Program-made: the position numbers and the translations under genes
Notes under the pieces: model-generated
The model's database searches: none
The model's input: the letters and a program-made list of their open reading frames with translations, nothing else
What the model was told of the DNA's origin: nothing
Source of the DNA: Methylovulum sp.
GTDB lineage: Bacteria > Pseudomonadota > Gammaproteobacteria > Methylococcales > Methylomonadaceae
Direction: 5' to 3'
Length of the DNA stretch: 64,000 nt
NCBI GenBank assembly: GCA_028712695.1
Contig: JAQTQZ010000019.1
Location: 1-64,000, forward strand
Shown here: positions 29,148 through 39,132 of the stretch, piece by piece
Layout: every line of letters starts with the position of its first letter
Position numbering within the stretch: position 1 is the stretch's first letter

Positions 29148-30211
29148 TTCAGCCCCTTTTTGCCAAACGCGGCCAATAATTCTTCCTCACAAACCAGTTC
29201 GTCTGGCGATTTTTTACGCAATGCCAATGCTTTTTGGCTTTGTTCGATGGGATATTCGCCAAACTTTTTCTCCATATCCTGAAAAAACAAATCCATAATA
29301 AGATCCACGCCGTGGGAGTTGACATTACGTTGGTTAGGTTCAAAGAATACGCCTTTAAAAGGCGGACTATTGATGATTTCATAGGAGGGGAAATAATCAA
29401 TAAATATCCGTTCCTCTGCCAATTGGCCAGCAACCGCGCGTAGAACGGACTTAGATGCCATCGTCGCCAGCAGGACATGGCTGCCAGAATTGGTCGCCGT
29501 CAGTGGTACAGGTGACACCGTCAGAATAATCCGCAATTTTTTGTTGGCTTGTCTCATTAACGAGATAGCCGCACTCAGGTTGGCCAGCACGTCAGCGAAC
29601 TTCTGATTTTTGAATACATGTTGTTCGCTGTCGAACTCGCCAGCGGCTGTGCCAGGACACATCGGGTATTCGTAGCCGTACTCTTTATTAAACCAACTTT
29701 CCGTCAATCCCAACGTAAAAACAAAAACATCAGCTCTTTTTATCGCCAGCTTAAAAGAGCTGATCGCCTGTTGCCGAGATAGCCGCATTTCCTCTATCGA
29801 TTCAAATCCGTTCGGCTCGATGTTCGGGCGGAAAGGGTCATAAAAACGGTCATTTTTTTGCCAATATTCAACCGGTTGCATCTTTTCCAGCAGCGCCCAT
29901 TCGACCCATTGTTTCAACAACGAAGTCGTGTAGATATTGCCGGTGCGGCAAGAAAAGACATCGTAGCTGAAAACTTTGCAGTTTGTTTTCGACAACCCCG
30001 CTGGCGCGGGTTCAGTGTTGAGCCAGGAAAAAGCCCTTTTTTGCAAAGCGAGACCGATATGTTGGGCAAAACAGGAGCCGAATGTGGCTATTTTGTGCTG
30101 CTGCAGCAGTTGGAATTTGGGGTTCCACAAATCACCAATGTCGAACATGTTTTTACTGGCAATCGCTGTTTTCCAGAAGGCTTGTTCCGGAAGCTGTTGA
30201 TACGGATTCAT
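29144..30211 (-). CDS. GSCFA domain protein
   Basis: The 355-residue product has the defining motif IATFGSCFAQHIGLAL near residue 45. It also has the rest of the family core: VFSYDVFSCRTGNIYTTSLLKQWVEWAL, VFVFTLGLTESWF and VNSHGVDLIMDLFF. GSCFA proteins are related to SGNH/GDSL hydrolases and are often found in polysaccharide loci; the substrate is not known. I start it at ATG 30211; a TTG nine bases upstream is possible. It overlaps the following SGNH-like gene by four bases. No export signal, so it probably acts in the cytoplasm or is peripheral. Confidence 0.85.
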   Translation of the reverse strand: MNPYQQLPEQAFWKTAIASKNMFDIGDLWNPKFQLLQQHKIATFGSCFAQHIGLALQKRAFSWLNTEPAPAGLSKTNCKVFSYDVFSCRTGNIYTTSLLKQWVEWALLEKMQPVEYWQKNDRFYDPFRPNIEPNGFESIEEMRLSRQQAISSFKLAIKRADVFVFTLGLTESWFNKEYGYEYPMCPGTAAGEFDSEQHVFKNQKFADVLANLSAAISLMRQANKKLRIILTVSPVPLTATNSGSHVLLATMASKSVLRAVAGQLAEERIFIDYFPSYEIINSPPFKGVFFEPNQRNVNSHGVDLIMDLFFQDMEKKFGEYPIEQSQKALALRKKSPDELVCEEELLAAFGKKGLK

Positions 30212-30353
30212 TTTTAACAAACTCTAGTTTGGGTGTGTTTTTAAAAATAACGTGATAACAATTAATCGTAGGATGCAGCAACATGAAATGCCATGCACCA
30301 CCGGTATCTGCACCCCACCACTTCTGTTTTAATTTGTATGTGAGGGGGAAAAA

Positions 30354-31037
30354 TTACGCGTGGAAGGCATCCTGATCAATATAGATATCAATCGTATTCT
30401 CCGGTTGGATGGTGGCAATCGGTAAATCTTGCCCATCCCGCCAAGCTTTAACAATTACCTGTTTATTCGAGCCAGTGATCAAAAACAACAGCTCGCGGGT
30501 ATTGCCTAATGCTTTTGCGCTAAGTGAAACCCGTTTAGGCGGTGGTTTAGGTGCGTTGTAAACCGCATGCACCAATTCGTCTTCATTATGTTTGTCACCG
30601 GGAAACAAGCTAGCCGTGTGCCCATCCTCACCCATACCCAGCAACACCATATCAAATGGCAGAGCGGCCTCAACAATAGGCCGATAAAGCGCAGCGGACT
30701 GTTCGCCGCCCAATTCAGCAGGGATAGGGAAAACTTGTGTTGCCGGAATGCCCACTTTAGTTAACCAAACCTGCTCTGGTATGGCGCTGTTCCTGTCGGC
30801 ATGGTCAACTGGCAAACAGCGTTCGTCACCGTAATAAATGACCCAATTAACCCAATCCGCCTCCGCCGCCGCTAACAGGCGGTAGACTTTTTCAGGCGTA
30901 GTGCCCCCTGCCAGCACGAGCTTGAATTTACCGTGATCGGCAATGGCTTGTCCGGCCGCTTTTAGAATGTGTTGGCAAGCCGCAACGGCGACTTGGTCAG
31001 CAGTTTCTAGTAAGTGCCATCGGCTATTTTCTTGCAT
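30354..31037 (-). CDS. pgl: 6-phosphogluconolactonase
   Basis: Pgl hydrolyses 6-phosphoglucono-lactone, linking Zwf to Gnd or to the Entner-Doudoroff pathway. The 227-residue protein is of the DevB type: LVLAGGTTPEKVYRLLA, YYGDERCLPVDHADRNS and LLGMGEDGHTASLFPG. Its ATG follows the zwf stop with no gap, so it is the last gene of a gnd-zwf-pgl unit. Confidence 0.96.
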   Translation of the reverse strand: MQENSRWHLLETADQVAVAACQHILKAAGQAIADHGKFKLVLAGGTTPEKVYRLLAAAEADWVNWVIYYGDERCLPVDHADRNSAIPEQVWLTKVGIPATQVFPIPAELGGEQSAALYRPIVEAALPFDMVLLGMGEDGHTASLFPGDKHNEDELVHAVYNAPKPPPKRVSLSAKALGNTRELLFLITGSNKQVIVKAWRDGQDLPIATIQPENTIDIYIDQDAFHA

Positions 31038-32519
31038 TTATTTACACTCCGGTGTTAGGGAACTGCGCCAGGATTGGCTGTCTTTATCAAATAATCGGCT
31101 ATCTTCTGGCCCCCAGGAACCGGCGGGATATGTAGCGACATAATCACGCTCTATCGCCCAAGTTTGCAGGATAGGGTCAACAATACGCCAGGCATATTCC
31201 ACTTCGTCAAAGCGCAGGAATAAGGAACGGTCACCTTTCAACACATCCAGCAACAAGTCTTCATAGGCGTCGATCGCTTTTTCGTCTTCATTGCGGAAAC
31301 TGGCATCGAGGCTACTGGTGCGGGTGGTCATTTCCAGCCCTGGTTCTTTAACTGTCATTTCAATACGGATACATTCTTCCGGTTGTATACCCAATAGCAC
31401 CCAGTTTTGGTTCATGCAGTGCACATCAGTGTCACGGAAAAACTGTAATGGGGGATGGCGAAAACAAATCGAAATGGTGGACTGTGCTTTGGCCATACGT
31501 TTGCCTGTACGCATATACATAGGGACACCACGCCACCGCCAATTGTCAATGTACAATTTCATTGACGCATAAGTTTCGGTAGTGCTATTAGCGGGTATAT
31601 TATCTTCTTCCAAATAGCCGTTAACCTTTTCATTATTCATGTGGCCTTTGGCATATTGTCCACGAAAAGCCTGGGCATGAACCGCTTCTTTAGGAATAGG
31701 CCGTATGGATTTTAATACTTTGACTTTTTCATCCCGCAAAGCTTCGGCTTCCATGGATACCGGCGGCTCCATTGTGACTAAGGTCAATAATTGCAACAAA
31801 TGGCTTTGCAGCATGTCGCGTAGCGCACCGGCACTGTTGTAATAATCCCCCCGTGTATCTATGCCAATAGTTTCCGAGTGGGTGATTTGGATATGGTCTA
31901 TGTAATTACGGTTCCATAACGGTTCGAGCATGACGTTGGCAAACCGGAACACCAGCACATTCTGCACCATACCTTTGCCTAAATAATGGTCAATGCGATA
32001 GATCTGCTCTTCAGTCAAATAGTGGCTGATCCGTTTTTGCAACGCCTGCGCACTGTCCAAATCATAGCCAAATGGCTTCTCAATAATGACGCGCCGCCAA
32101 CCGCGGTCTTCATCAAACAAGTGGTTGTCACTCAGCAGACTCATGACCGGACCAAAGTCCGCAGGGCTAATTGACAAGTAAAACGCGATATTTTTGGAAA
32201 AACTTTTATCTTCGAGCGTACTTGTCAGAGCCGTATAACACTGCGCCTCATTAAGATCGCCTTGGTGATAATACAAACGGTCACTAAACCGCTTAAAAAT
32301 GGCTTCGTCAAAATCATCTTTGGCTTTTGCCTGAACCATACCCCTGACTTCCGCCAGCCATTTTTGTTGATCCCAAGGTCTGCGGCCAATTGCCAGAATA
32401 CGCGTGCCTTCAGGAAGCCGGTTGGCAACATCCAAATGATACAAAGCAGGCATTAATTTAATGCGGGACAGATTGCCCGTGGCACCAAAAATAACGTAAG
32501 TACAGGGTTCGGCTTTCAT
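31038..32519 (-). CDS. zwf: Glucose-6-phosphate 1-dehydrogenase
   Basis: Zwf oxidises glucose-6-phosphate and supplies NAD(P)H. The 493-residue protein has the dinucleotide-binding start YVIFGATGNLSRIKLMPALYHL, EKPFGYDLDSA and the substrate site RIDHYLGKGMVQNVLVFRFAN. The glycine after LGK is commonly glutamate. The start at ATG 32519 follows AGGA by six bases; the frame continues to 32585 without family similarity. In RuMP methanotrophs this enzyme with Gnd gives cyclic formaldehyde oxidation, which is inference here. Confidence 0.96.
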   Translation of the reverse strand: MKAEPCTYVIFGATGNLSRIKLMPALYHLDVANRLPEGTRILAIGRRPWDQQKWLAEVRGMVQAKAKDDFDEAIFKRFSDRLYYHQGDLNEAQCYTALTSTLEDKSFSKNIAFYLSISPADFGPVMSLLSDNHLFDEDRGWRRVIIEKPFGYDLDSAQALQKRISHYLTEEQIYRIDHYLGKGMVQNVLVFRFANVMLEPLWNRNYIDHIQITHSETIGIDTRGDYYNSAGALRDMLQSHLLQLLTLVTMEPPVSMEAEALRDEKVKVLKSIRPIPKEAVHAQAFRGQYAKGHMNNEKVNGYLEEDNIPANSTTETYASMKLYIDNWRWRGVPMYMRTGKRMAKAQSTISICFRHPPLQFFRDTDVHCMNQNWVLLGIQPEECIRIEMTVKEPGLEMTTRTSSLDASFRNEDEKAIDAYEDLLLDVLKGDRSLFLRFDEVEYAWRIVDPILQTWAIERDYVATYPAGSWGPEDSRLFDKDSQSWRSSLTPECK

Positions 32520-32633
32520 ATAAGATCCTGATAAGGTTAAAAGTATAAGACGCCGGTGGCAGACGCAAGCCCTGCACAAGTGCAACGCGTGTATGTGTTA
32601 GAGCAAACCTACACTCATTATTCAGCGTAAAAC

Positions 32634-32661
32634 AGGTGGGGCGCTTGCGCTTGCCCCACCT
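32634..32661. terminator. GC-rich hairpin between gnd and zwf
   Basis: AGGTGGGGC at 32634-32642 pairs perfectly with GCCCCACCT at 32653-32661. On the minus strand it sits eight bases past the gnd stop and is followed by GTTTTACG. It may terminate part of the gnd message or stabilise its 3' end and set the gnd:zwf ratio. Confidence 0.6.
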
Positions 32662-32668
32662 AGACGAG

Positions 32669-34114
32669 TTATACGGTATACGTCGTCGAGGCGGTTTTAC
32701 CGCCGTGCCCTGTCCAATCGGTATGAAAAAATTCGCCTCTAGGCTTATCGACGCGTTCATAAGTGTGTGCACCAAAATAATCCCGTTGCGCTTGCAATAA
32801 ATTAGCCGGTAACCGTTCAGTGCGGTAGCCATCAAAGTAAGCCAATGCAGAGGAGAAAGCCGGGGTTGGAATGCCCAGCTCAATACCTAAAATGACCGCT
32901 TTGCGCCAACCGGCGTCGGCTTTGTTCATTGCCTCGACAAAGAAATCGGCAAGCAACAGGTTTTCCAATTCCGGGTTAGCGGTGTAAGCTTGTTTGATGT
33001 CATTCAAAAACTGGCTACGGATAATACAGCCGCCGCGCCACATCAAGGCGATTTCGCCATAATTCAGCGACAGGTCATATTCTTTTGAGGCTTCGCGCAT
33101 CAACCGGAAACCTTGGGCATAAGAAATGATTTTAGCGGCATACAACGCATCGCGGACTGCGTCAATCATCGCTTGCTTATCGCCGGTAAATTTAGCGGAG
33201 GCTTTAGGTAAAATTTGCGCGGCTTTGACGCGTTCTGATTTTTGCGCGGATAAACAGCGGGCGAACACTGACTCACCTATCAAAGTTAATGGAATACCTA
33301 ATTCCAACGCGTTAATGCCCGTCCATTTGCCCGTGCCTTTTTGGCCTGCGGTATCGAGGATTTTATCGACTAAAGGCTGACCGTCTTCATCGGTGTAAGC
33401 CAAAATAGCGGCTGTTATTTCAATCAGATAAGAGCTTAATACGCCTTGGTTCCATTCGGAGAAAATGCTGTGCATTTCTTCTGCGGTTAACCCCAGGCCC
33501 TCGGACAATAATTGGTAGGCTTCACAAATCAACTGCATATCGCCGTATTCGATACCGTTATGCACCATTTTTACGTAATGTCCGGCACCGTTATCACCCA
33601 CCCATTCACAACAAGGTTGACCGTCGACTTGCGCACTAATGGACTGGAAAATCGCTTTTACGGTAGGCCAAGCCGCTTTATTGCCACCGGGCATAATTGA
33701 CGGCCCGTGCCGTGCGCCTTCTTCACCACCAGAAACACCCGTCCCAATATAGTTGATGTTTTTTTCCTGCAGATATTGGGTGCGGCGGTTAGTATCGGTA
33801 AACAATGAATTACCGCCGTCAACGATAATATCGCCAGCCGATAACAACGGGATTAGTTTATCGATGTATTGGTCGACCACCTCACCCGCTTTAACCATCA
33901 GCATGACGATACGCGGTGATTCCAATTTATCCACTAGTTCTTCAAGCGAATGTGTGCCAATAATCTGGGTGTTCTTAGCCGGCCCTTCAATAAATTCATC
34001 CACTGTGCTGGTGGTACGGTTAAAAACCGCCACTCTAAAGCCGTGGTCATCCATGTTAAGGACAAGGTTTTGTCCCATAACCGCCAGGCCGATCAAGCCA
34101 ATATTTGCTTTCAT
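32669..34114 (-). CDS. gnd: 6-phosphogluconate dehydrogenase (decarboxylating)
   Basis: Gnd converts 6-phosphogluconate to ribulose-5-phosphate and CO2, reducing NAD(P). The 481-residue protein has the long-form layout: IGLIGLAVMGQNLVLNMDDHGF (nucleotide fold), FNRTTS, GTGVSGGEEGARHGPSIMPGG, and the catalytic KMVHNGIEYGDMQLICEAY. The C-terminus TDWTGHGGKTASTTYTV is complete. It is the first gene of the gnd-zwf-pgl group, though a hairpin separates it from zwf. Ribulose-5-phosphate is the precursor of the RuMP formaldehyde acceptor. Confidence 0.97.
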   Translation of the reverse strand: MKANIGLIGLAVMGQNLVLNMDDHGFRVAVFNRTTSTVDEFIEGPAKNTQIIGTHSLEELVDKLESPRIVMLMVKAGEVVDQYIDKLIPLLSAGDIIVDGGNSLFTDTNRRTQYLQEKNINYIGTGVSGGEEGARHGPSIMPGGNKAAWPTVKAIFQSISAQVDGQPCCEWVGDNGAGHYVKMVHNGIEYGDMQLICEAYQLLSEGLGLTAEEMHSIFSEWNQGVLSSYLIEITAAILAYTDEDGQPLVDKILDTAGQKGTGKWTGINALELGIPLTLIGESVFARCLSAQKSERVKAAQILPKASAKFTGDKQAMIDAVRDALYAAKIISYAQGFRLMREASKEYDLSLNYGEIALMWRGGCIIRSQFLNDIKQAYTANPELENLLLADFFVEAMNKADAGWRKAVILGIELGIPTPAFSSALAYFDGYRTERLPANLLQAQRDYFGAHTYERVDKPRGEFFHTDWTGHGGKTASTTYTV

Positions 34115-34139
34115 GTGTGCCTTCTTTAAGTATTGTTGT

Positions 34140-34167
34140 CGCTAACTGGGTTAGCGTATTTTTAATT
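34140..34167 (+). other. Hairpin with T-run upstream of gnd
   Basis: CGCTAAC (34140-34146) pairs with GTTAGCG (34150-34156) around a 3-base loop and is followed by TATTTTTAATT on the plus strand. It looks like a plus-strand terminator, but no plus-strand gene lies upstream. On the minus strand it falls in the region just before the gnd start. Its role is unclear. Confidence 0.4.
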
Positions 34168-34317
34168 GTGCTGAAAATGCCAACGCATCATCAGCCCGAC
34201 TAATTTTACAAATTCCGGATTGAATATTAAGCGATGGATAAGCCATTAGCTCGCTCTATTATAGATTCGGATAAATTATATCTTGTTGGGCTTATTATGA
34301 ATATCCAATTACCACAT

Positions 34318-37300
34318 TCAAACCCTTTGCTGTGCAGCATTCCATACCGGCTGCAATAATGCCTGACATTGCTGTTCAAACGCCTCGCCCAGCACCAAGT
34401 TCAGATCAACCATCCCGTAAAGCCGTCTTAATTCAGGTTCAAAGGGTTGTTCCAATGCTTTCAGGAGTTGTTCTTTTGCCGCCTCCAACGCTGATTTTGT
34501 TGCCCGGTTGCTATTTTCTAGCTTATGAGCTTGCCTGATATAGGCCAATGCCGGTTCGACAAAAAAAGCATTGGGCTGCTGTTGGCCTTGCCAATAAATA
34601 TCGATAAACCGCAGCAAGTCATCAGATTTACAATCAGCGGAAGAAAACAACATCTCTTCATCAGCGCTCAGTAAATAAGTTGATTGTTCCTGACACTGAT
34701 TAATAATAAGGTGATGCAGCCACGCGCCGATAAAGTCCTTGCCTTTAAGGCCAGCATAACGGTAGAACAAGCTACCGTTGGCATAAAGATGATTAAGTTT
34801 GCCGACTAGCCGGTAATGGCCGACTTTTATATCAACAAGCAAGTTGTCAAGCGGTGCACCGAGATTTTTAGCCTGTATGCGCCCGATAAATTCGTTTATT
34901 AACTGCTGCTGTTGCTCAAACAGCAGCTCCCCTGCGGCCCCCGATAGCCACCGGCCTTGTGCTTGTAGTTTTTTTAGCGAGGGTACTGAGCCATTCAATG
35001 CGCCTTCTATCCATTCATGTTGGATGGCATAATTCTCCAGCCTATCGACGACAAAAGGTTCGCGCTCTTCAGTCGCCCCATCAATACCACTAAAGCGCAA
35101 CGCCAATTGCTGCCGCATAAAATACCGTTGCGGATGCCGGAAAAATGCCAGTAATTCATGGAGATCAATCACCTCATCGACCGTGTTATCAACAGCACCT
35201 TCCCACCATTGACAGGCGACCGCCTTAGGCGCCGAAAGCACTTTAGCCGTTGTCAAATCGGTCGCCGAAAAACTGAATAAATCCGTTAAACCGGCAAAAT
35301 AACGCGGGCTAAATGCTTGTAAAGGATGCTTGATAAGCAAACCAGTCAAGCCATAACTGGTCTGTAACACGTCCAATAATTCGCTGATGACAACTGAAGG
35401 CGGAATAGTTTCGTTCTGATTAATCGACTGGCCAATATAAGTGATTATTAATTGTTGCCGGGCTGATAACAGGATTTCCAGAAACTGGTAGCGGTCATCA
35501 GCGCGGCGTGAGCGGTCGCCTTTACGAAAATGCAGGCTGAGCAGATCAAATGTTGGATGCCGGTCTATTTTAGGGAATTCGCCCTCATTGATGCCTAACA
35601 ACGCAATCACTTTAAAAGGGATGGAGCGCATCGGCAGCATCGAACAAAAGGTCAGTTGCCCACGCAAGAAACCGTTGCTTGACTTACGCTCGGCGACCAT
35701 GCCTTGCAACCAACTGACAATCACTTGCAGCTCAACTTCATCGTTATGGACATCCGCCAAATCGGCCGATAGCTCCACCAATAACTCATTAAGCTGCTGG
35801 CGTTCAATAGGGTCGGCACTCGCCAACAGATGGTCGGCATAATAATAAAGCCGGGTGCTCCAAGCTTGCAGCGGTTTAGGCTGTTTTAATTCCGCACCGG
35901 CTTTAAACAATAGCTGCATAAACTCGCACAAACCGCCCAAGGCCAGCGCCGACGAGCCTTCTATGTCCCGATACGGCAGCACCTCATCAATAAAGTCGGC
36001 ATCACTGCCCACGGCATAGCCCATTAGCAACCTATCTAGCGCAGCCTGCCAAGTATTTTCACTGACTTCTGGCAAGCCTAACTCTTGCTTATGTTGCGCC
36101 GACTTGCCCCAGCGCACATGGGTGTCTTGTACCCAATATTTAATCAACTCCAAATCCGTTTCCGACAAGCCGAAACCAGGATACACGACAGGTTGCTCCA
36201 ACAAATCCAGCACCGTCTGCCAACCGAACCGGCTTTGCCCCAAACTTAAAAAGCGGATAAACGCATCCAGGGCATGGTTGCTCAAGCGCAGGCTGCGGTC
36301 GGCGACCGCATGTTGAATATCATCAAACACCGCCGAAATAAACGGTTCATATATCTGAATATCGGGCGCCATCACTACTATGTCGCGCAACTCAAGTGTT
36401 TTGTCTTCCTCAAGCGCCTGCAATAACTGATTTTTTAAGACCTCCACCTCGCGTAACCGTGAATGGCAGGCGTGTAGGCTGATGGAATTATCTTTTTGCA
36501 AGACCCTGCCATCTAGGCAGTTGTTTAAAATATCATTTTGTAGCTGTTGCAAAGTATTGGCGGCCTCAACCGCCTCAAAGCTGTCCAGTTCGAGCTCAAA
36601 GGCAATCTCTTGGGACAGCAATAGTTCCTGAAATTCACGTCCTTGCTGGCCTAAGGTGGATAACAAGGGATGGCCATCAAAGGTTTCTTGGGCGGCACGT
36701 TGGCGTTTGGTTTCCAGGTCGGCCCAAAACACCTGCGCCGGATTCAACAAGAAAAAATGTACTTGGCAATGCCGGGACAAACCCTGTAGATAGCTCAAAA
36801 ACAGCGGCGGCATGGTGTTTAACCCAAACACCGAAATACGTTCCGGTAACTGCCCGCTAAAAGCCCCTTCCGGCGCGCCATTTAATGTGGCTATCACCTC
36901 CAGCCACAGCGTACCGCGATGCCGCCGCCCCGCTTGCGCGATGATCTGCAGCCAGAGCGCCCTTTGCCAACGTTCAGTGTCGGTATGATAAAGCAGTTGC
37001 CCTTTCTGCCAGAGCGTCAGCATATCGGGGCGCATAATTTGATATTGGTCAAAAATCTGTGATAACTGCTGCGCCAGTTGATAACGTTTCAAAGCACTGT
37101 TGGTGCCTGACAAGTAGTCGCGCAATGGCAGAAATTCATCACCTTCCAACCGGCGTAATAATGCTTCAATACGCCAGAGCATCAGGTGCCGCTCAAATGC
37201 TTCATCGCTCAGCGTCAGCTTTATTTTTTTTGCTAAGGAACTGAAAAATTTGCCGGGAAATAAAAATTCGTAATTGCCCCACATCTGAAACTGCGTGGCT

Positions 37301-37449
37301 AACTGTTGCGACAACCAACGTTCCATGCCTTGGCTTTGGATCAGGAACACTTCCTTTGCAAAAACCGAATCCAGTGGCGCATTCGCGATGACTGCACTCA
37401 GATGGGCGACAAGGTTTTCGGTTTTATTGGAACTGTGCAGGATAAACAT
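34318..37449 (-). CDS. recC: Exodeoxyribonuclease V subunit gamma (RecC)
   Basis: RecC is the Chi-recognising subunit of the RecBCD double-strand-break repair nuclease. The 1043-residue product has MFILHSSNKTENLVAHL, IQSQGMERWLSQQLATQF, ISVFGLNTMPPLFLSYLQGL, the inactive-helicase region FCSMLPMRSIPFKVIALLGINEGEFP, and the C-terminal nuclease-like fold. Length is close to family size (about 1100). recB and recD, often adjacent, are not in the window. Both neighbours (TauE permease and gnd) are unrelated. Confidence 0.94.
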   Translation of the reverse strand: MFILHSSNKTENLVAHLSAVIANAPLDSVFAKEVFLIQSQGMERWLSQQLATQFQMWGNYEFLFPGKFFSSLAKKIKLTLSDEAFERHLMLWRIEALLRRLEGDEFLPLRDYLSGTNSALKRYQLAQQLSQIFDQYQIMRPDMLTLWQKGQLLYHTDTERWQRALWLQIIAQAGRRHRGTLWLEVIATLNGAPEGAFSGQLPERISVFGLNTMPPLFLSYLQGLSRHCQVHFFLLNPAQVFWADLETKRQRAAQETFDGHPLLSTLGQQGREFQELLLSQEIAFELELDSFEAVEAANTLQQLQNDILNNCLDGRVLQKDNSISLHACHSRLREVEVLKNQLLQALEEDKTLELRDIVVMAPDIQIYEPFISAVFDDIQHAVADRSLRLSNHALDAFIRFLSLGQSRFGWQTVLDLLEQPVVYPGFGLSETDLELIKYWVQDTHVRWGKSAQHKQELGLPEVSENTWQAALDRLLMGYAVGSDADFIDEVLPYRDIEGSSALALGGLCEFMQLLFKAGAELKQPKPLQAWSTRLYYYADHLLASADPIERQQLNELLVELSADLADVHNDEVELQVIVSWLQGMVAERKSSNGFLRGQLTFCSMLPMRSIPFKVIALLGINEGEFPKIDRHPTFDLLSLHFRKGDRSRRADDRYQFLEILLSARQQLIITYIGQSINQNETIPPSVVISELLDVLQTSYGLTGLLIKHPLQAFSPRYFAGLTDLFSFSATDLTTAKVLSAPKAVACQWWEGAVDNTVDEVIDLHELLAFFRHPQRYFMRQQLALRFSGIDGATEEREPFVVDRLENYAIQHEWIEGALNGSVPSLKKLQAQGRWLSGAAGELLFEQQQQLINEFIGRIQAKNLGAPLDNLLVDIKVGHYRLVGKLNHLYANGSLFYRYAGLKGKDFIGAWLHHLIINQCQEQSTYLLSADEEMLFSSADCKSDDLLRFIDIYWQGQQQPNAFFVEPALAYIRQAHKLENSNRATKSALEAAKEQLLKALEQPFEPELRRLYGMVDLNLVLGEAFEQQCQALLQPVWNAAQQRV

Positions 37450-37531
37450 GACGTTTAAGGATAAGAAGAAGGGCTAGGGCATGCTAAGCCCTATTCTTTG
37501 ATAACTTTTGGCTATTGGTTTTATTTATTGT

Positions 37532-38329
37532 TCAATGCCACCACAGTCTAGCAGCCATAATAAAAAGCAGTAGCGAAAAATAACGTTTTAACTTTGCCGC
37601 CGGTAGCTTATGGGCCAATCTTGCACCGACCGGTGCTGTGCAAATACTGGTCAAAGCCACACCGGCAAATGCCGGCAAATAAACAAACCCCAGACTCCAT
37701 TGGGGCAACTGCACCGCATCCCAGCCCAATATTGCATAACTGGCAGTCCCGATAATCGCGATAGGCAATCCACAAGCGCTCGCGACCGCAACGGCATTGC
37801 GCATCGGCATTTGCCCTTGGACTAAATAAGGTACGGTAAGTGTACCGCCCCCCATGCCTACCATCGATGACAATAAGCCAATCAATGTGGCTACCGTATA
37901 ATCCAACCACAGCGGCTGTTTTACAGTACCGGGTCTGGGTTTTACTTGCAAAGCCATTAATGTGCCGACATACAGCAAAAACACCACCAGAATAGTGCGC
38001 AAGACTTCGGCGTCAATTTGTTTGGCAATGACTGCGCCGACCGCTGCACCAACACCAATCAGCGGGCTTAACCGCAACACTTTGTCCCATAACACCGCGC
38101 CTAAACGATGATGCGCAACAACTGAGGCAATTGCCGTCAAAATGATAGTGGCTAATGACGTTGCCACTGCCATTATCAGAACGTGCCCAACTGGAAAACC
38201 ATAGGTGGAAAACATGATGGTTAAAGCGGGTACGATAACGAGCCCTCCGCCAATCCCAAACAAGCCTGCCAATACGCCTGAGACTGTGCCTAATACTAGG
38301 CTAGCGACAAAAATATCTATGATTTCCAT
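37532..38329 (-). CDS. Sulfite exporter TauE/SafE family permease
   Basis: This 265-residue membrane protein has eight predicted helices in two repeats. It carries the TauE/SafE glycine motifs GLFGIGGGLVIVPAL near the N-terminus and GLLSSMVGMGGGTLTVPYL in the second half. Members export sulfite or other small organic anions; the substrate here is unknown. ATG 38329 is preferred to the upstream TTG. There are no sulfur-metabolism neighbours. Confidence 0.9.
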   Translation of the reverse strand: MEIIDIFVASLVLGTVSGVLAGLFGIGGGLVIVPALTIMFSTYGFPVGHVLIMAVATSLATIILTAIASVVAHHRLGAVLWDKVLRLSPLIGVGAAVGAVIAKQIDAEVLRTILVVFLLYVGTLMALQVKPRPGTVKQPLWLDYTVATLIGLLSSMVGMGGGTLTVPYLVQGQMPMRNAVAVASACGLPIAIIGTASYAILGWDAVQLPQWSLGFVYLPAFAGVALTSICTAPVGARLAHKLPAAKLKRYFSLLLFIMAARLWWH

Positions 38330-38469
38330 GTCCAAAAAACCTTGTGTGAAAATGACGGGCGCATACCCAAAAATAAGCCTTACTATCGTTCAACCCCGTC
38401 CTATTTGATATTAATATAATTACGCTACCAGGCTAACCGGACATAATTCGAGCCAAATTTATGCGTAGC

Positions 38470-39132
38470 TTATTCTTTTCCTGATAAAAAAGGCACAAAA
38501 GTGACAGGCTCAAGTTCTTCAACTTTATAACCGGTTTCTGTGCGGGTAATTCGTTGCAATGTTTGTTTGTCACCACTTTTTCCTACGGGGATCACCATGA
38601 CACCTTTTACCGCCATTTGTTGTAATAATATCTCTGGTATCCCAGGTGGGGCCGCCGTTACTAGAATGCCATCAAAAGGGGCGTATTCTGGCCAACCAAG
38701 ACCACCATCACCATATAGGTAACTGATATTTTTAAGTTTTAAATCCCACAGATATTCTTTTGCTTTTTTCTGTAAAGGCAATATCCGCTCAATGCTATAA
38801 ACATGATCGACCACCTGCGCCAAAACCGCTGTCTGATACCCACAACCGGTGCCTATTTCCAAAACTTTTGATAAAGGCCCAAACGCCAGTAACAGCTCTG
38901 TCATCTTGGCGACAATATACGGCTGGGAAATGGTCTGGTTATAACCAATGGGCAGCGCAGTATCTTCGTATGCCCTGCTAGACAAAGCCTCGTCCATGAA
39001 AATGTGCCTCGGCGTATCGCGCATCACCTCCAACACTTTTTGGTTGCTTATTCCCTGTTCAGTCAAGCGGTTCATCATCCGTTCCCGGGTACGCAAGGAA
39101 GTCATACCTATCCCTTGCAGATGCGGTGTCAT
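38470..39132 (-). CDS. pcm: Protein-L-isoaspartate O-methyltransferase
   Basis: Pcm repairs isoaspartyl damage using S-adenosylmethionine. The 220-residue product has [46 protein letters not shown] split by motifs typical of the family, the SAM-binding [17 protein letters not shown], and a C-terminal [12 protein letters not shown]. The ATG at 39132 overlaps the surE stop (ATGA); an upstream in-frame start at 39156 lies inside surE. The pair surE-pcm is conserved, but the usual nlpD-rpoS do not follow. Confidence 0.95.
   Translation of the reverse strand: MTPHLQGIGMTSLRTRERMMNRLTEQGISNQKVLEVMRDTPRHIFMDEALSSRAYEDTALPIGYNQTISQPYIVAKMTELLLAFGPLSKVLEIGTGCGYQTAVLAQVVDHVYSIERILPLQKKAKEYLWDLKLKNISYLYGDGGLGWPEYAPFDGILVTAAPPGIPEILLQQMAVKGVMVIPVGKSGDKQTLQRITRTETGYKVEELEPVTFVPFLSGKE

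Noticed and set aside
34140-34167. Intrinsic terminator call for the hairpin upstream of gnd
   Set aside because: The T-run is on the plus strand, where no upstream gene exists; kept only as a hairpin of unclear role.
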